Shown here piece after piece: positions 17,969 through 25,795 of a DNA stretch of 64,000 nucleotides. Both the position numbers and the translations under genes were made by a program. Numbering within the stretch: the stretch's first letter is position 1; each line of letters starts with the position of its first letter. The notes under the pieces are model-generated. The model was not told the DNA's origin. It saw only the letters and a list, made by a program, of their open reading frames with translations, and made no database searches. The DNA comes from Algoriphagus aestuarii. GTDB lineage: Bacteria; Bacteroidota; Bacteroidia; Cytophagales; Cyclobacteriaceae. The stretch is taken from positions 306,498 to 370,497 of the forward strand of contig JAFIDK010000004.1 in assembly GCA_017051695.1 (NCBI GenBank). The letters run 5' to 3'.

Positions 17969-18001
17969 AAAAGCCTTTTCAGCATCTCTGAAAAGGCTTT
18001 T
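17969..18001 (+). terminator. rho-independent terminator after DJ-1/PfpI gene
   Basis: Perfect 14-bp stem AAAAGCCTTTTCAG / CTGAAAAGGCTTTT with loop CATCT, followed by TGCTTTTT. Confidence 0.85.
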
Positions 18002-18074
18002 GCTTTTTAACTACCCGAAATCATTAAATTGAGACTATTGAAGAAACCAAATTCTAACAATTTCCAAAATCCGC

Positions 18075-19298
18075 ATGTTCAGAAGCCAATTTATTCCATT
18101 AGTATTCGCAGCTTTTTTACTTTCCCCTACTGCTTTTTCTCAAACTATTCTACAGGAGAATTCTACCATATCAGTAGAGCGTTTAAGTCGCTATGATCAA
18201 TTTATCGATCAAAACATCCAAAACGGGATGATACCGGGAGCTGTAGTCATGATTCTGAAAAACGGAGAAGTGGTCCATCAAAAGGCCTTTGGAAGAAGTG
18301 ACATAGCTAACAATGAGCCGATGGTTAAAGACCAGATTTTTTATATACAGTCTATGACCAAGCCGATAGTGACTGTTGCTTTTATGATGCTTTATGAAGA
18401 AGGGCATTTTCAGTTAAATGATCCTGTGGAAAAGTATCTTCCCTGGTTTAAAGAATATAAAATCTCCCTAGATCCCAGCAAAGGAATAGCTGGGGGAACG
18501 AAACCTGCCCAGAAGAAAATCACAATTGCCAATTTACTGAGCCATACAGCAGGGTTTTCGCATGGAATCGCTGCGGGTAAACTCGAGGAAGAAATCCGAA
18601 CAGCGATGTATGCCTCACCTCAGGAAAATATCGAAAGCAGAGTCCGAACATTAATCTCCCAGCCGATGATTGGAGAACCAGGTGAGCAATGGTATTATTC
18701 TGCTTCTCCGGATGTTTTGTCTCTATTGATAGAGAAATTTTCCGGAATGTCTTCAGCGGCATTTCTTCAGCAAAGACTATTTGATCCTTTGGAAATGAAA
18801 GACACCGGGTACAACCTAACAGAAGACCAGAAATCCAGGATGGTTCAAGTACATACAAAAGATGAAAACGGAAAATTGATGCTTGTCGATAGACAAACAC
18901 CCACTGAAGGAAACAAGGTCTTTGGAGGAACTCATGGACTTTTTTCAACAGCAGAGGATTATTCAAAATTTACCCAGATGCTTTTAAATGGAGGAGAAAG
19001 CCATGGAATCCAATTCCTCAGTCCAAAAACGATTGAAATCATGACAATCGATCAGACAAATGGGCTTTATCGAGATCCAGGACATGGGTTTGGTTTTGGT
19101 TTTGCAGTTTTGGAGGATTTGGCAGATGCAAAGTCTTTAGGATCAGAAGGTCAGTATTTTTGGAGCGGAGCTTATTGTACTTTTTTCTTTGTGGATCCTA
19201 AAGAAAATCTGATCTCCATTTTTATGACTCAAATGGCAACTTATGATAATTACTGGGGAGAAAAAATGAGACAATTTGTCTATCAGGCGATAGAATAG
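18075..19298 (+). CDS. exported serine hydrolase, beta-lactamase class C fold
   Basis: 407 aa with a signal peptide (cleavage near AFSQ, residue 23). The catalytic S-x-x-K is SMTK with S93 and K96. The second motif is YYSASPD, with Tyr present but Ala in place of the usual Asn, as in many esterase-type members. The third region is GGTHGLFST. Members of this family include esterases, D-amino-peptidases and penicillin-binding proteins; without a substrate clue I leave it general. It stands alone, with the inverted repeat at 19311-19393 separating it from convergent menB. Confidence 0.87.
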   Translation: MFRSQFIPLVFAAFLLSPTAFSQTILQENSTISVERLSRYDQFIDQNIQNGMIPGAVVMILKNGEVVHQKAFGRSDIANNEPMVKDQIFYIQSMTKPIVTVAFMMLYEEGHFQLNDPVEKYLPWFKEYKISLDPSKGIAGGTKPAQKKITIANLLSHTAGFSHGIAAGKLEEEIRTAMYASPQENIESRVRTLISQPMIGEPGEQWYYSASPDVLSLLIEKFSGMSSAAFLQQRLFDPLEMKDTGYNLTEDQKSRMVQVHTKDENGKLMLVDRQTPTEGNKVFGGTHGLFSTAEDYSKFTQMLLNGGESHGIQFLSPKTIEIMTIDQTNGLYRDPGHGFGFGFAVLEDLADAKSLGSEGQYFWSGAYCTFFFVDPKENLISIFMTQMATYDNYWGEKMRQFVYQAIE

Positions 19299-19310
19299 CC
19301 CGAATAAAAC

Positions 19311-19393
19311 AGAACCAAGATGCAAGATTAGTCTCTTTTAAAGAAATGTAAGTTTTCCTTTAATAGGAAGATTTAATCTTGATTCTTGGCTCT
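19311..19393. repeat. imperfect 20-bp inverted repeat between convergent genes
   Basis: Arms at 19311-19330 and 19374-19393 match at 17 of 20 positions (core CCAAGA..CAAGATTA), separated by 43 bp. It is placed where two convergent transcripts meet and may act as a bidirectional terminator or be a short non-autonomous repeat. Similar CTTGAT/CTTG words continue to about 19420. Confidence 0.5.
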
Positions 19394-19430
19394 GCTATCT
19401 TGATACTTTTGTCTTGCTACTTAAAGCGAC

Positions 19431-20264
19431 TCAAGGTATCCATTTATTCGCACCAAAGTTAGGCTTTCTCTTTTCCAAAAAGGCATTTCTTCCTTCTCTG
19501 GCCTCTTCTGTGCCATAAGCCAAACGGGTGGCTTCTCCTGCAAAAACCTGTTGACCGACCATACCATCATCTGTCAGATTCATTGCGAATTTCAGCATTT
19601 TTATGGAAGTCGGAGACTTTGCCAAAATCTCCTGAGCCCATTGATAGGCGGTGGACTCGAGTTCTTCATGAGGAATAACTGCATTCACCATTCCCATTTC
19701 ATAGGCATCCTGAGCAGAATAGTTTCTCCCTAAAAAGAAAATCTCTCGGGCCTTTTTCTGCCCTACCATTTTAGCCAAATAGGCCGATCCATATCCACCA
19801 TCAAAACTGGTCACATCTGCATCAGTTTGTTTGAATATCGCATGCTCCTTACTTGCCAATGTCAAATCGCAAACCACATGAAGGCTATGTCCTCCTCCGA
19901 CAGCCCATCCTGGAACCACCGCAATGACCACTTTTGGCATAAATCTGATCAATCTCTGAACTTCCAGAATGTTTAACCTATGGTATCCATCTTCACCTAC
20001 ATAACCTTGCTCTCCTCTGGCTTTCTGATCACCTCCTGAGCAAAAAGCCCAGCCTCCATCCTTTTTAGATGGCCCTTCTCCACTCAAAAGAACCACTCCA
20101 ATGGAAGTATCTTCCTGAGCATCGTAGAATGCATCGTATAATTCGGCAGTAGTTTTAGGACGGAAGGCATTTCTTACTTCTGGTCTGTTAAATGCAATTC
20201 TCGCTACACCGTTGCATTTCTTATAAGTGATATCTTCGTATTCTTTGGCAGTAATCCACTCCAT
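19431..20264 (-). CDS. menB: 1,4-dihydroxy-2-naphthoyl-CoA synthase
   Basis: 277 aa crotonase-fold enzyme that closes the second ring of the naphthoquinone in menaquinone synthesis. Recognisable MenB stretches: ITYKKCNGVARIAFNRPEVRNAF, the CoA-oxyanion part FCSGGDQKARGEQGY, VPGWAVGGGHSLHVVCDLTLAS and the TDADVTSFDGGYGSA loop typical of MenB rather than other crotonases. Length fits. It is divergent from menE with about 100 bp between them, so both could share a control region. Menaquinone is the usual respiratory quinone of this phylum. Confidence 0.95.
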   Translation of the reverse strand: MEWITAKEYEDITYKKCNGVARIAFNRPEVRNAFRPKTTAELYDAFYDAQEDTSIGVVLLSGEGPSKKDGGWAFCSGGDQKARGEQGYVGEDGYHRLNILEVQRLIRFMPKVVIAVVPGWAVGGGHSLHVVCDLTLASKEHAIFKQTDADVTSFDGGYGSAYLAKMVGQKKAREIFFLGRNYSAQDAYEMGMVNAVIPHEELESTAYQWAQEILAKSPTSIKMLKFAMNLTDDGMVGQQVFAGEATRLAYGTEEAREGRNAFLEKRKPNFGANKWIP

Positions 20265-20369
20265 TCTATATGAATTTTAAAGGCTATTTTTGATGCAAGA
20301 TAACAGGCTTCGCCGAAATTTGTTAGTAGTTTGGCAGTCAACTTACTTTCTATTACGCTACAGATTCCC

Positions 20370-21440
20370 ATGTTTGAATTACTGATCGGGTCAAAAAGAT
20401 TCTCTGATATTTCTGATTTTGAGCAGTCTCAGCCAGATCTTCCAGAACTTGCTTTGGAAGCTATTTCTTTTTGTAAAAACTGGCTGAGTGGACAGAAAAT
20501 TTTTGAGATTCAAACGTCAGGCTCCACCGGATCACCCAAAATCATCACTATAAACCGGGACCAAATGCTTGCAAGTGCCTTGGCCACCCAGCGTTATTTT
20601 AAGGTCAAGAGCAGTACTTCTATGCTCCTGTGTATGAATCCCAGGTTTATTGCAGGGAAAATGATGCTCGTCAGGGCTATGGTTTGGGATTGTCCTATCC
20701 TGTGGGTTGAACCAAGTTCAAATCCGTTTGGCTCGATCCCAGAAAATTTCCATCCAAAGTTTATAGCAATGGTTCCCTTGCAGGTAGAGGAAACTGTAAA
20801 AACCCATATGGATCAGCTAAAAACTGTAGAATACCTGTTGATTGGTGGAGCATCAGTTTCTTCTCATTTAAAAAATACTCTCGTTTCCAATCAAATCAAG
20901 GCCTATCAAACCTATGGAATGACAGAAACCGTTTCCCATATTGCCATTGCTCCTTATGAAGAAGGGGATTTGGTCTATGAGAGTTTACCAGGGGTGAATC
21001 TAGGTCAAGATAGTCGGGATACACTATGGGTAAAATCAGAAATGAGTGGGAATCATAAAATACAGACTAACGACCTGGTAAAGTTTATAGAAGAAAATAG
21101 ATTCTATTGGTTGGGACGGGTAGATTTTGTCATTAATTCAGGCGGGATCAAGCTCCATCCGGAACTATTGGAGACAAAAATTGAGAGTATTGTAAAGACC
21201 TATTTTCCGGATTCACATTTCTTTTTGGGAGGCTTACCTGATGAAAGATTGGGAAATAAACTGATTTTATTTATTGAATCTGATCACAATCTTATAGAAA
21301 AGGCAAAAGAATTGCATGATCAACTACAGGTCAATTTAGGCAAGTATGAATCACCTAAAGAAATCCTTCTTTTGCCGGAATTTGTAAAGACGGATTCTGG
21401 AAAAGTAAATCGAATAAAAACGATAGAACTGAGCCAATGA
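20370..21440 (+). CDS. menE: acyl-CoA synthetase, probable O-succinylbenzoate-CoA ligase
   Basis: About 356 aa from the ATG at 20370 (MFELLIGSKRF); a TTG at 20331 gives no sensible extension. It is shorter than typical AMP-forming ligases, as Bacteroidota MenE proteins are. Motifs: P-loop-like TSGSTGSPK, QTYGMTETVSHIA for the adenine-binding A5 region, WLGRVDFVINSGGIKLHPE near the hinge, and the C-terminal Lys in TDSGKVNRIK. Its neighbour menB makes MenE the likeliest identity. The DUF2141 gene overlaps its stop by 4 bp. Confidence 0.85.
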   Translation: MFELLIGSKRFSDISDFEQSQPDLPELALEAISFCKNWLSGQKIFEIQTSGSTGSPKIITINRDQMLASALATQRYFKVKSSTSMLLCMNPRFIAGKMMLVRAMVWDCPILWVEPSSNPFGSIPENFHPKFIAMVPLQVEETVKTHMDQLKTVEYLLIGGASVSSHLKNTLVSNQIKAYQTYGMTETVSHIAIAPYEEGDLVYESLPGVNLGQDSRDTLWVKSEMSGNHKIQTNDLVKFIEENRFYWLGRVDFVINSGGIKLHPELLETKIESIVKTYFPDSHFFLGGLPDERLGNKLILFIESDHNLIEKAKELHDQLQVNLGKYESPKEILLLPEFVKTDSGKVNRIKTIELSQ

Positions 21441-21859
21441 AATTTATTTTTGCCTTATTAACCCACTTTCTTTTAATCTCAGGTCAAATCAATCCCGGAG
21501 AAATTCATTTAACGATCGAAGAAACTGAATTGGATGGGGGGAACCTCCAAATCCTGCTTTTTGACCAGAAAGATGGATTCCCAGAAGATCCTGAAAAGGC
21601 TTTAAAACAACTGATAATCCCAGTCAGGAATAAAAAAGGACATATTATTATCAAGGATTTAAAACCTGGGAAATATGCAATTACTGTTTTTCATGACGAA
21701 GATTTGGATGGTAAAATCAAGAAAAACGGAATTGGCTATCCATTGGATAAATTCGGATTTTCCAATAATCCTTCATTACTTTTCGGAGCTCCGAGTTTCG
21801 AAAAATCATCTTTCGAAGTTGGTGGAAAACCTGCCAAAATCATGATCAAACTCCGTTAA
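21437..21859 (+). CDS. exported DUF2141 protein
   Basis: 140 aa with a signal peptide (MKFIFALLTHFLLISGQ). The single domain has the DUF2141 features: LQILLFDQKDGFPED near the start, IKDLKPGKYAITVFHDEDLDGK in two parts (LKPGKYAITVFHDEDLDG), and KNGIGYPLDKFGFSNN. The ATG overlaps the menE stop as ATGA, so it is cotranscribed with menE although no functional link is known. Function unknown; the fold is probably an extracellular beta-sandwich. Confidence 0.85.
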   Translation: MKFIFALLTHFLLISGQINPGEIHLTIEETELDGGNLQILLFDQKDGFPEDPEKALKQLIIPVRNKKGHIIIKDLKPGKYAITVFHDEDLDGKIKKNGIGYPLDKFGFSNNPSLLFGAPSFEKSSFEVGGKPAKIMIKLR

Positions 21860-22467
21860 TCAATATCCCTCAGCCAGCCAGTGATACTGATGCGTTCTTT
21901 TTTGGTTGGGATAACTTCATGTGGGATTTCACCGCTCAGGAATACCACTAGCCTCCCTCCTTTTGGTAGAATATCGAGAATTTCTTCCGACCCATCGTCC
22001 TGAGGCAAGTACATCCTCAGCATCCCTTCATCTTCTTGGCTCCAAGAGTCATTGAGATAGATGATCACGGTAACTTTTCTATATAGTACCTGCTGAAACT
22101 GATCAAAATGCCTGATATAAAATGAGCCGATAGGGTACCTTGCAAAATGAGCTTCAAACGATTTCAGACCTAAAAAACATCGCTGATTAAGCGCTTGCCT
22201 CACCTCATCGACTTTGGACCAATATTGATTTTCGAATTTATTTAAATGATCAGAATCTATCCATAGGACCTGATCATTCCTGATCTCAGTTCTGATTTGC
22301 TTTTTCTCACCTTTCCCCACGGCAGCCAATCTAAACTTACCTGCTTCCAATAGCTCTGATTGCTCTTTTAACAAAGAAGCCCTTAATTCTTCACTGATAA
22401 AATCATCAATAACCGCATAAGATTTTTCATAAACTTCTGAGGCGATCCTTTCTGAGATTGATTCCAT
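21856..22467 (-). CDS. 2-oxoglutarate/Fe(II)-dependent oxygenase, prolyl 4-hydroxylase-like
   Basis: 203 aa, soluble. The iron facial triad is visible: H-x-D in YIRHFDQFQ and the distal His in LSGEIPHEVIPT; the 2-oxoglutarate-binding Arg is in KERISITGWLRD, the usual position. The wording resembles bacterial P4H-like SM-20/2OG-FeII_Oxy_3 proteins that hydroxylate a protein side chain. It converges on the DUF2141 gene, their 3' ends overlapping by 4 bp. Protein target unknown. Confidence 0.85.
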   Translation of the reverse strand: MESISERIASEVYEKSYAVIDDFISEELRASLLKEQSELLEAGKFRLAAVGKGEKKQIRTEIRNDQVLWIDSDHLNKFENQYWSKVDEVRQALNQRCFLGLKSFEAHFARYPIGSFYIRHFDQFQQVLYRKVTVIIYLNDSWSQEDEGMLRMYLPQDDGSEEILDILPKGGRLVVFLSGEIPHEVIPTKKERISITGWLRDID

Positions 22468-22514
22468 AGGTAGTGTTTAACCATGCAAATAACTTCTATT
22501 TCAATGAAAAAAAT

Positions 22515-22522
22515 TACTTTTG
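22515..22522 (+). promoter_or_regulatory. candidate -7 box for the gene at 22541
   Basis: TACTTTTG matches TAnnTTTG and lies 18 bases before the ATG at 22541, which would leave a leader of roughly ten bases. No good -33 TTTG is seen. Confidence 0.3.
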
Positions 22523-22540
22523 CCGAAAGCAAATTTTACC

Positions 22541-23299
22541 ATGCCGCAAATAGAAGTGTTTACAGGAATAGAATTGGAATTTCATTCAGGGATTATTCCT
22601 CCACCCTACAGCCACATGTACCGGATCTCCCTGGACTGGACCAGTGGTGATTTAACGGCGAAGCTAGACCTTCATTATACTGAAAGAGAAGATCTTTCTG
22701 AAGACGAGATCTTAGACGAAGGATTTACTTTACACGATGATTATTCGTATGAAGGCCCTCTTAATAACGTCTGGATCAAAGCCATTACAGATAAAGTAAA
22801 TGACACGAAATGGACAGGAAAATCTGTCGATGATGCTGGGATAATTCTAAAGCTGATCGACTCCGGAAAAGTAGGCAAAGTAAAAGTGCCCACCAGTCAG
22901 GAGGATTGGCAGGTATTTGGACAGGACTTGATCCAAGCCATATACGAAACCACACAAAAAGAAGCGCCATTGACGGTGCACTATAGAGAAGTCCGCTCCG
23001 AGCAAGTCCGTGATTGTGCCATAACCATTCGGTTTTCGGATAGAGAAGTCGTTTTTTCTCAGGAGGATAAACAAAGAAAAATTAATTGGGAGTATACCGT
23101 CCAGTTGATGAAGTTGATATTTACGCCGGATTACAATTATGAAATCGCCAAAGAAGAGCCTGGAAATAAAAGAGGTGCGTATATTGAATGTGGGGATGGA
23201 TTATGGCATGAATTGGGAAAAGGTGTAGTGAATATTGATCCTTCCAACGATGTAGTCAGTAAGATCAAAGAAATATTCAAGGATCTCTTAGAGGAATAA
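22541..23299 (+). CDS. unrecognised soluble protein next to TIR gene
   Basis: About 252 aa from ATG 22541 (MPQIEVFTGIELEF); an upstream TTG at 22520 lies in the candidate promoter and is rejected. No signal peptide or membrane segment. It is acidic in the first half (LSEDEILDEGFTLHDD) and mixed later, with predicted beta-strands (HMYRISLDWTSGDLTAKLDL) and a helical C-terminus (VVSKIKEIFKDLLEE). I recognise no family and see no catalytic motif. It is followed after 40 bp by a terminator-like hairpin and then the TIR gene on the same strand. A role with the TIR protein is only a guess from position. Confidence 0.7.
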   Translation: MPQIEVFTGIELEFHSGIIPPPYSHMYRISLDWTSGDLTAKLDLHYTEREDLSEDEILDEGFTLHDDYSYEGPLNNVWIKAITDKVNDTKWTGKSVDDAGIILKLIDSGKVGKVKVPTSQEDWQVFGQDLIQAIYETTQKEAPLTVHYREVRSEQVRDCAITIRFSDREVVFSQEDKQRKINWEYTVQLMKLIFTPDYNYEIAKEEPGNKRGAYIECGDGLWHELGKGVVNIDPSNDVVSKIKEIFKDLLEE

Positions 23300-23339
23300 A
23301 TCACCTCTTCATTCACTTAACTCTGTTTTTTATTAAATT

Positions 23340-23367
23340 AGTCCCTGACAATCAGGGACTTTTTTTA
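23340..23367 (+). terminator. terminator-like hairpin abutting the TIR start codon
   Basis: Perfect 9-bp stem AGTCCCTGA / TCAGGGACT with loop CAA, then seven T residues (23361-23367 boundary) directly followed by the ATG of the TIR gene at 23367. By form it is an intrinsic terminator for the upstream gene; by position it could also control readthrough into, or translation of, the TIR gene. Confidence 0.75.
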
Positions 23368-24449
23368 TGGCTGACAATAAAATTTTCGTAAGCTATCGCA
23401 GGCAAGATGCCTCCGGTGAGGCCGGAAGACTTGTGGATTATCTACAGGAAATTTATGGAGATGAAAGTGTATTTCTAGATGTAGAAACGATAGAGGCAGG
23501 CCTGGATTTCGTTCAAGCCATAGACAAGGCATTAAATTCCTGCAAAATCCTAATCGCAATAATCGGCCCTCACTGGGTCAATATCCAAGATCCCGAGGGA
23601 AAGCCAAGACTATTTCATGAAGGAGATTTTATCAGAATCGAGATTTCTGCTGCCTTGAAAAGGGACATCCGAGTGATTCCTGTCTTGGTAAATGGAGCCA
23701 TCATGCCTTCTCCCGAACAACTCCCTGAAGACTTACAAGCACTTACCCGACGCCATGCGCACGAATTGAGCAGTTCAAGATGGAAATACGACTGCGATCA
23801 ATTGGTTTTGGTTTTAAATAAAATTATTGAGCCGAAACCAATGCCAAAGCCAATTAAACCTAAGCCTGTCCCACCTAAGAAAAGTTGGCTGGCAACAAAT
23901 TACCTTTGGTTTTTGGCTGGTTTTGTTGGCTTGATTGTAATTATTCTGATCCTCGATACTCCCGATGATGCCTATCAGGACCCATATCAAGAACCGATCG
24001 GACTTGCTGAAGATACGGAGGACGAATCTCAAAGTAATGTAATCAGTGCTGAGGATTTAAATGAAATAAGAGAGAATAATCCGGAAGGATCCGAAGTTTA
24101 TGATCAACTAAAAGGCTCTGAAAGTGCAGTTCCAGAAAACAGCATAGAGGATATCAGTGGGTATTGGCTATTGGCAGATCCGGATGGGAACACCAGCACT
24201 TTGGTTTTTGAGCAATACCAAAATTCTTTTGAATTTATAGAATACAATGTTTTCAATGTAGAAGTCGGAGAAGGAACAGGCAGTATTTCGGGAAACCAGC
24301 TGACCTCTGATTATTACAACTCGATGGTTCAGATCAATGGAAAATTAAAACTTACCAGTGCAGATAACGGAGCAAGCTGGAGCGGTACAATCTCATTTCC
24401 TACTCTAGGAACGAGCACTGCCATTTCAATTCAGAGAATTACCCCTTGA
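23367..24449 (+). CDS. membrane-anchored TIR-domain protein
   Basis: 360 aa. Residues 1-150 are a TIR domain: KIFVSYRRQDA at the N-terminus fixes the ATG at 23367, then VFLDVETIEAGLDF (BB-loop region), ILIAIIGPHW, and E92 in IRIEISAAL at the place of the catalytic Glu of NAD-cleaving TIR domains. A proline/lysine linker (156-172) leads to one membrane helix at about 174-196. The rest is acidic and ends in a beta-rich domain (WLLADPDGNTSTLVFEQY ... SWSGTISFPTL), presumably on the other side of the membrane. It may be a sensor coupled to a TIR effector. It converges with the repressor gene, overlapping by 11 bp. Confidence 0.88.
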   Translation: MADNKIFVSYRRQDASGEAGRLVDYLQEIYGDESVFLDVETIEAGLDFVQAIDKALNSCKILIAIIGPHWVNIQDPEGKPRLFHEGDFIRIEISAALKRDIRVIPVLVNGAIMPSPEQLPEDLQALTRRHAHELSSSRWKYDCDQLVLVLNKIIEPKPMPKPIKPKPVPPKKSWLATNYLWFLAGFVGLIVIILILDTPDDAYQDPYQEPIGLAEDTEDESQSNVISAEDLNEIRENNPEGSEVYDQLKGSESAVPENSIEDISGYWLLADPDGNTSTLVFEQYQNSFEFIEYNVFNVEVGEGTGSISGNQLTSDYYNSMVQINGKLKLTSADNGASWSGTISFPTLGTSTAISIQRITP

Positions 24450-25212
24450 TCTGTCTTAGATCCGCCTGAATATCCTGAATCATTTTCCCTAAGTCTTCCA
24501 GTGTAATAGGTTTCTTTTTATCACCTGGATTTGGAAAATCAGTGCTGATAAATGCTTTCGATTCCCAAACTTCCAAAACATCCTCTCCCCTTACCTCAAA
24601 TGGCTTGTAATGGTCATTATCCGAAACCAAAAAAAGTTTACCGTTCTCATTGAGGTAATTAAAAACACGCTTGTAAACTACCCCCTCAGTCTGGGTTACC
24701 AATACATAGGTTTTCCCACTTTTAATATCTTTTGGCTGGTCAACGTAAGAACCTATCACTATCGTACCAGGAATCAATGGCAACATGCTATCACCTGCTA
24801 GTTCAAATGCCCGGTAGGTAGCATTTCTGGAAAGGTTTGGCAGATGAAACTGTGGCAAGCTTTCCATATACTCAGGATCAGAGAAACCATTTAAATACCC
24901 AGCAGATGCCTTCTGCGGGACCATCGTGATATTTTCTTTATCTTCTTGGTTTGTCGCAATCGTCAGAATGTTGATCCCCCGTTTCTGAACAGCCTTTCTT
25001 CCCTTATTTTCTATATCATGCTCCAGGAGCTCTTCCAAACCCACTTCCAGAATATCACATAACTTTTGTAGGGTCTGAAGCTTTGGCTCGGATCGACCAT
25101 CTTCATAGGCTGATATCATCGTTCTCTGAACTGCCAATTGCTCGGCTAATTCATTTTGGGTGATTTCTTTTTGCTTTCGCAAAAGCTTAAGATTGGAAGC
25201 CAGGTAATTCAT
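24439..25212 (-). CDS. XRE-family repressor with S24 (LexA/CI-like) peptidase domain
   Basis: 257 aa regulator. The helix-turn-helix is at about residues 14-40 (ITQNELAEQLAVQRTMISAYE). The S24 domain has the Ser nucleophile S142 in AGDSMLPLIPG and Lys181 in GVVYKRVF, the catalytic pair for self-cleavage; A104-G105 in KASAGYLNGF is a plausible cleavage site. Such repressors are commonly released by RecA-DNA after damage, controlling phage or SOS-type genes. It is the second gene after a small partner, with an ATGA overlap, and its 3' end overlaps the TIR gene. No phage structural genes are nearby. Confidence 0.9.
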   Translation of the reverse strand: MNYLASNLKLLRKQKEITQNELAEQLAVQRTMISAYEDGRSEPKLQTLQKLCDILEVGLEELLEHDIENKGRKAVQKRGINILTIATNQEDKENITMVPQKASAGYLNGFSDPEYMESLPQFHLPNLSRNATYRAFELAGDSMLPLIPGTIVIGSYVDQPKDIKSGKTYVLVTQTEGVVYKRVFNYLNENGKLFLVSDNDHYKPFEVRGEDVLEVWESKAFISTDFPNPGDKKKPITLEDLGKMIQDIQADLRQIKG

Positions 25213-25466
25213 GCTGAAAACAGATAAAAGTTATGATCATCAGGTACAGGCTGAACAGGAAAAAAAGGATTCAAATTCAAGGCCGTTGACTTTCTCATTT
25301 CCATTCGAAGTTTGATTTCTTCGATGATCTCCCCAACAGGTTTTGGTTCTGTGACCAATAAATAACCATATTGAGGTTTTGCTTCATCTTCAATAAAAAA
25401 TTTCACCTGTCTGTTTCCTGAAGCCAGAGTTTTGGTAGTGATGCTGATGTTGTCTTGCTTTTCCAT
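25209..25466 (-). CDS. small protein cotranscribed with the S24 repressor
   Basis: 85 aa, no signal peptide. The first half looks like a beta-hairpin (DNISITTKTLASGNRQVKFFIED), the second a helix (GEIIEEIKLRMEMRKS) followed by a proline-rich tail (FFPVQPVPDDH). It begins the operon and overlaps the repressor start as ATGA. I do not recognise a family; coupling suggests a modulator of the repressor or of its targets, which is inference. Confidence 0.65.
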   Translation of the reverse strand: MEKQDNISITTKTLASGNRQVKFFIEDEAKPQYGYLLVTEPKPVGEIIEEIKLRMEMRKSTALNLNPFFPVQPVPDDHNFYLFSA

Positions 25467-25795
25467 ATCTGATTGATTTAACGACAGCTAATTTATAAAT
25501 GTTGTTTTTATAAACATCTAAATGATTGAAAAATTAACATTTTATTTTGACAATTTTTGTCAGCCTTCAATTACTCCCTTTCAATTGTTTCATTATCAGA
25601 CAATAATGAAATCAGAATTATTTGGCAATCATTAATTTTTCTATTGGCAAAAAGAACTGTTCAATACTTCATTTGACCGCTTAGACAATATTTCCTGTCA
25701 AACGCCCTCTCCTATCACTTACTTTGATTTAGATATTAACCTATTGTCTTATTTCTGGTTCTGTTTGAAGGAAATAAGGAAACTCTAAACCAAAC
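25467..25795. promoter_or_regulatory. divergent control region with four GACAAT boxes
   Basis: AT-rich 329 bp between the repressor operon and a TonB-linked receptor gene. GACAAT or its complement occurs four times: 25549-25554, 25599-25604, 25684-25689 and 25743-25748 (last one inverted). The first is part of a perfect palindrome TGACAA-TTT-TTGTCA (25548-25562); the second sits inside CATTAT-CAGACA-ATAATG (25591-25608); the third pairs as GACA..TGTC (25684-25699). These are candidate operators for the S24 repressor, controlling its own operon and perhaps the receptor. Operator role inferred from repetition and position. Confidence 0.45.

Noticed and set aside
23822-23884. Repetitive Pro/Lys-coding stretch in the TIR gene considered as a DNA repeat
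   Set aside because: It encodes a flexible linker (KPMPKPIKPKPVPP); the nucleotide repeats are imperfect and explained by the protein.
24439-25466. Repressor and small gene considered as a prophage remnant
   Set aside because: No integrase, attachment-site repeat, tRNA junction or phage structural genes nearby.
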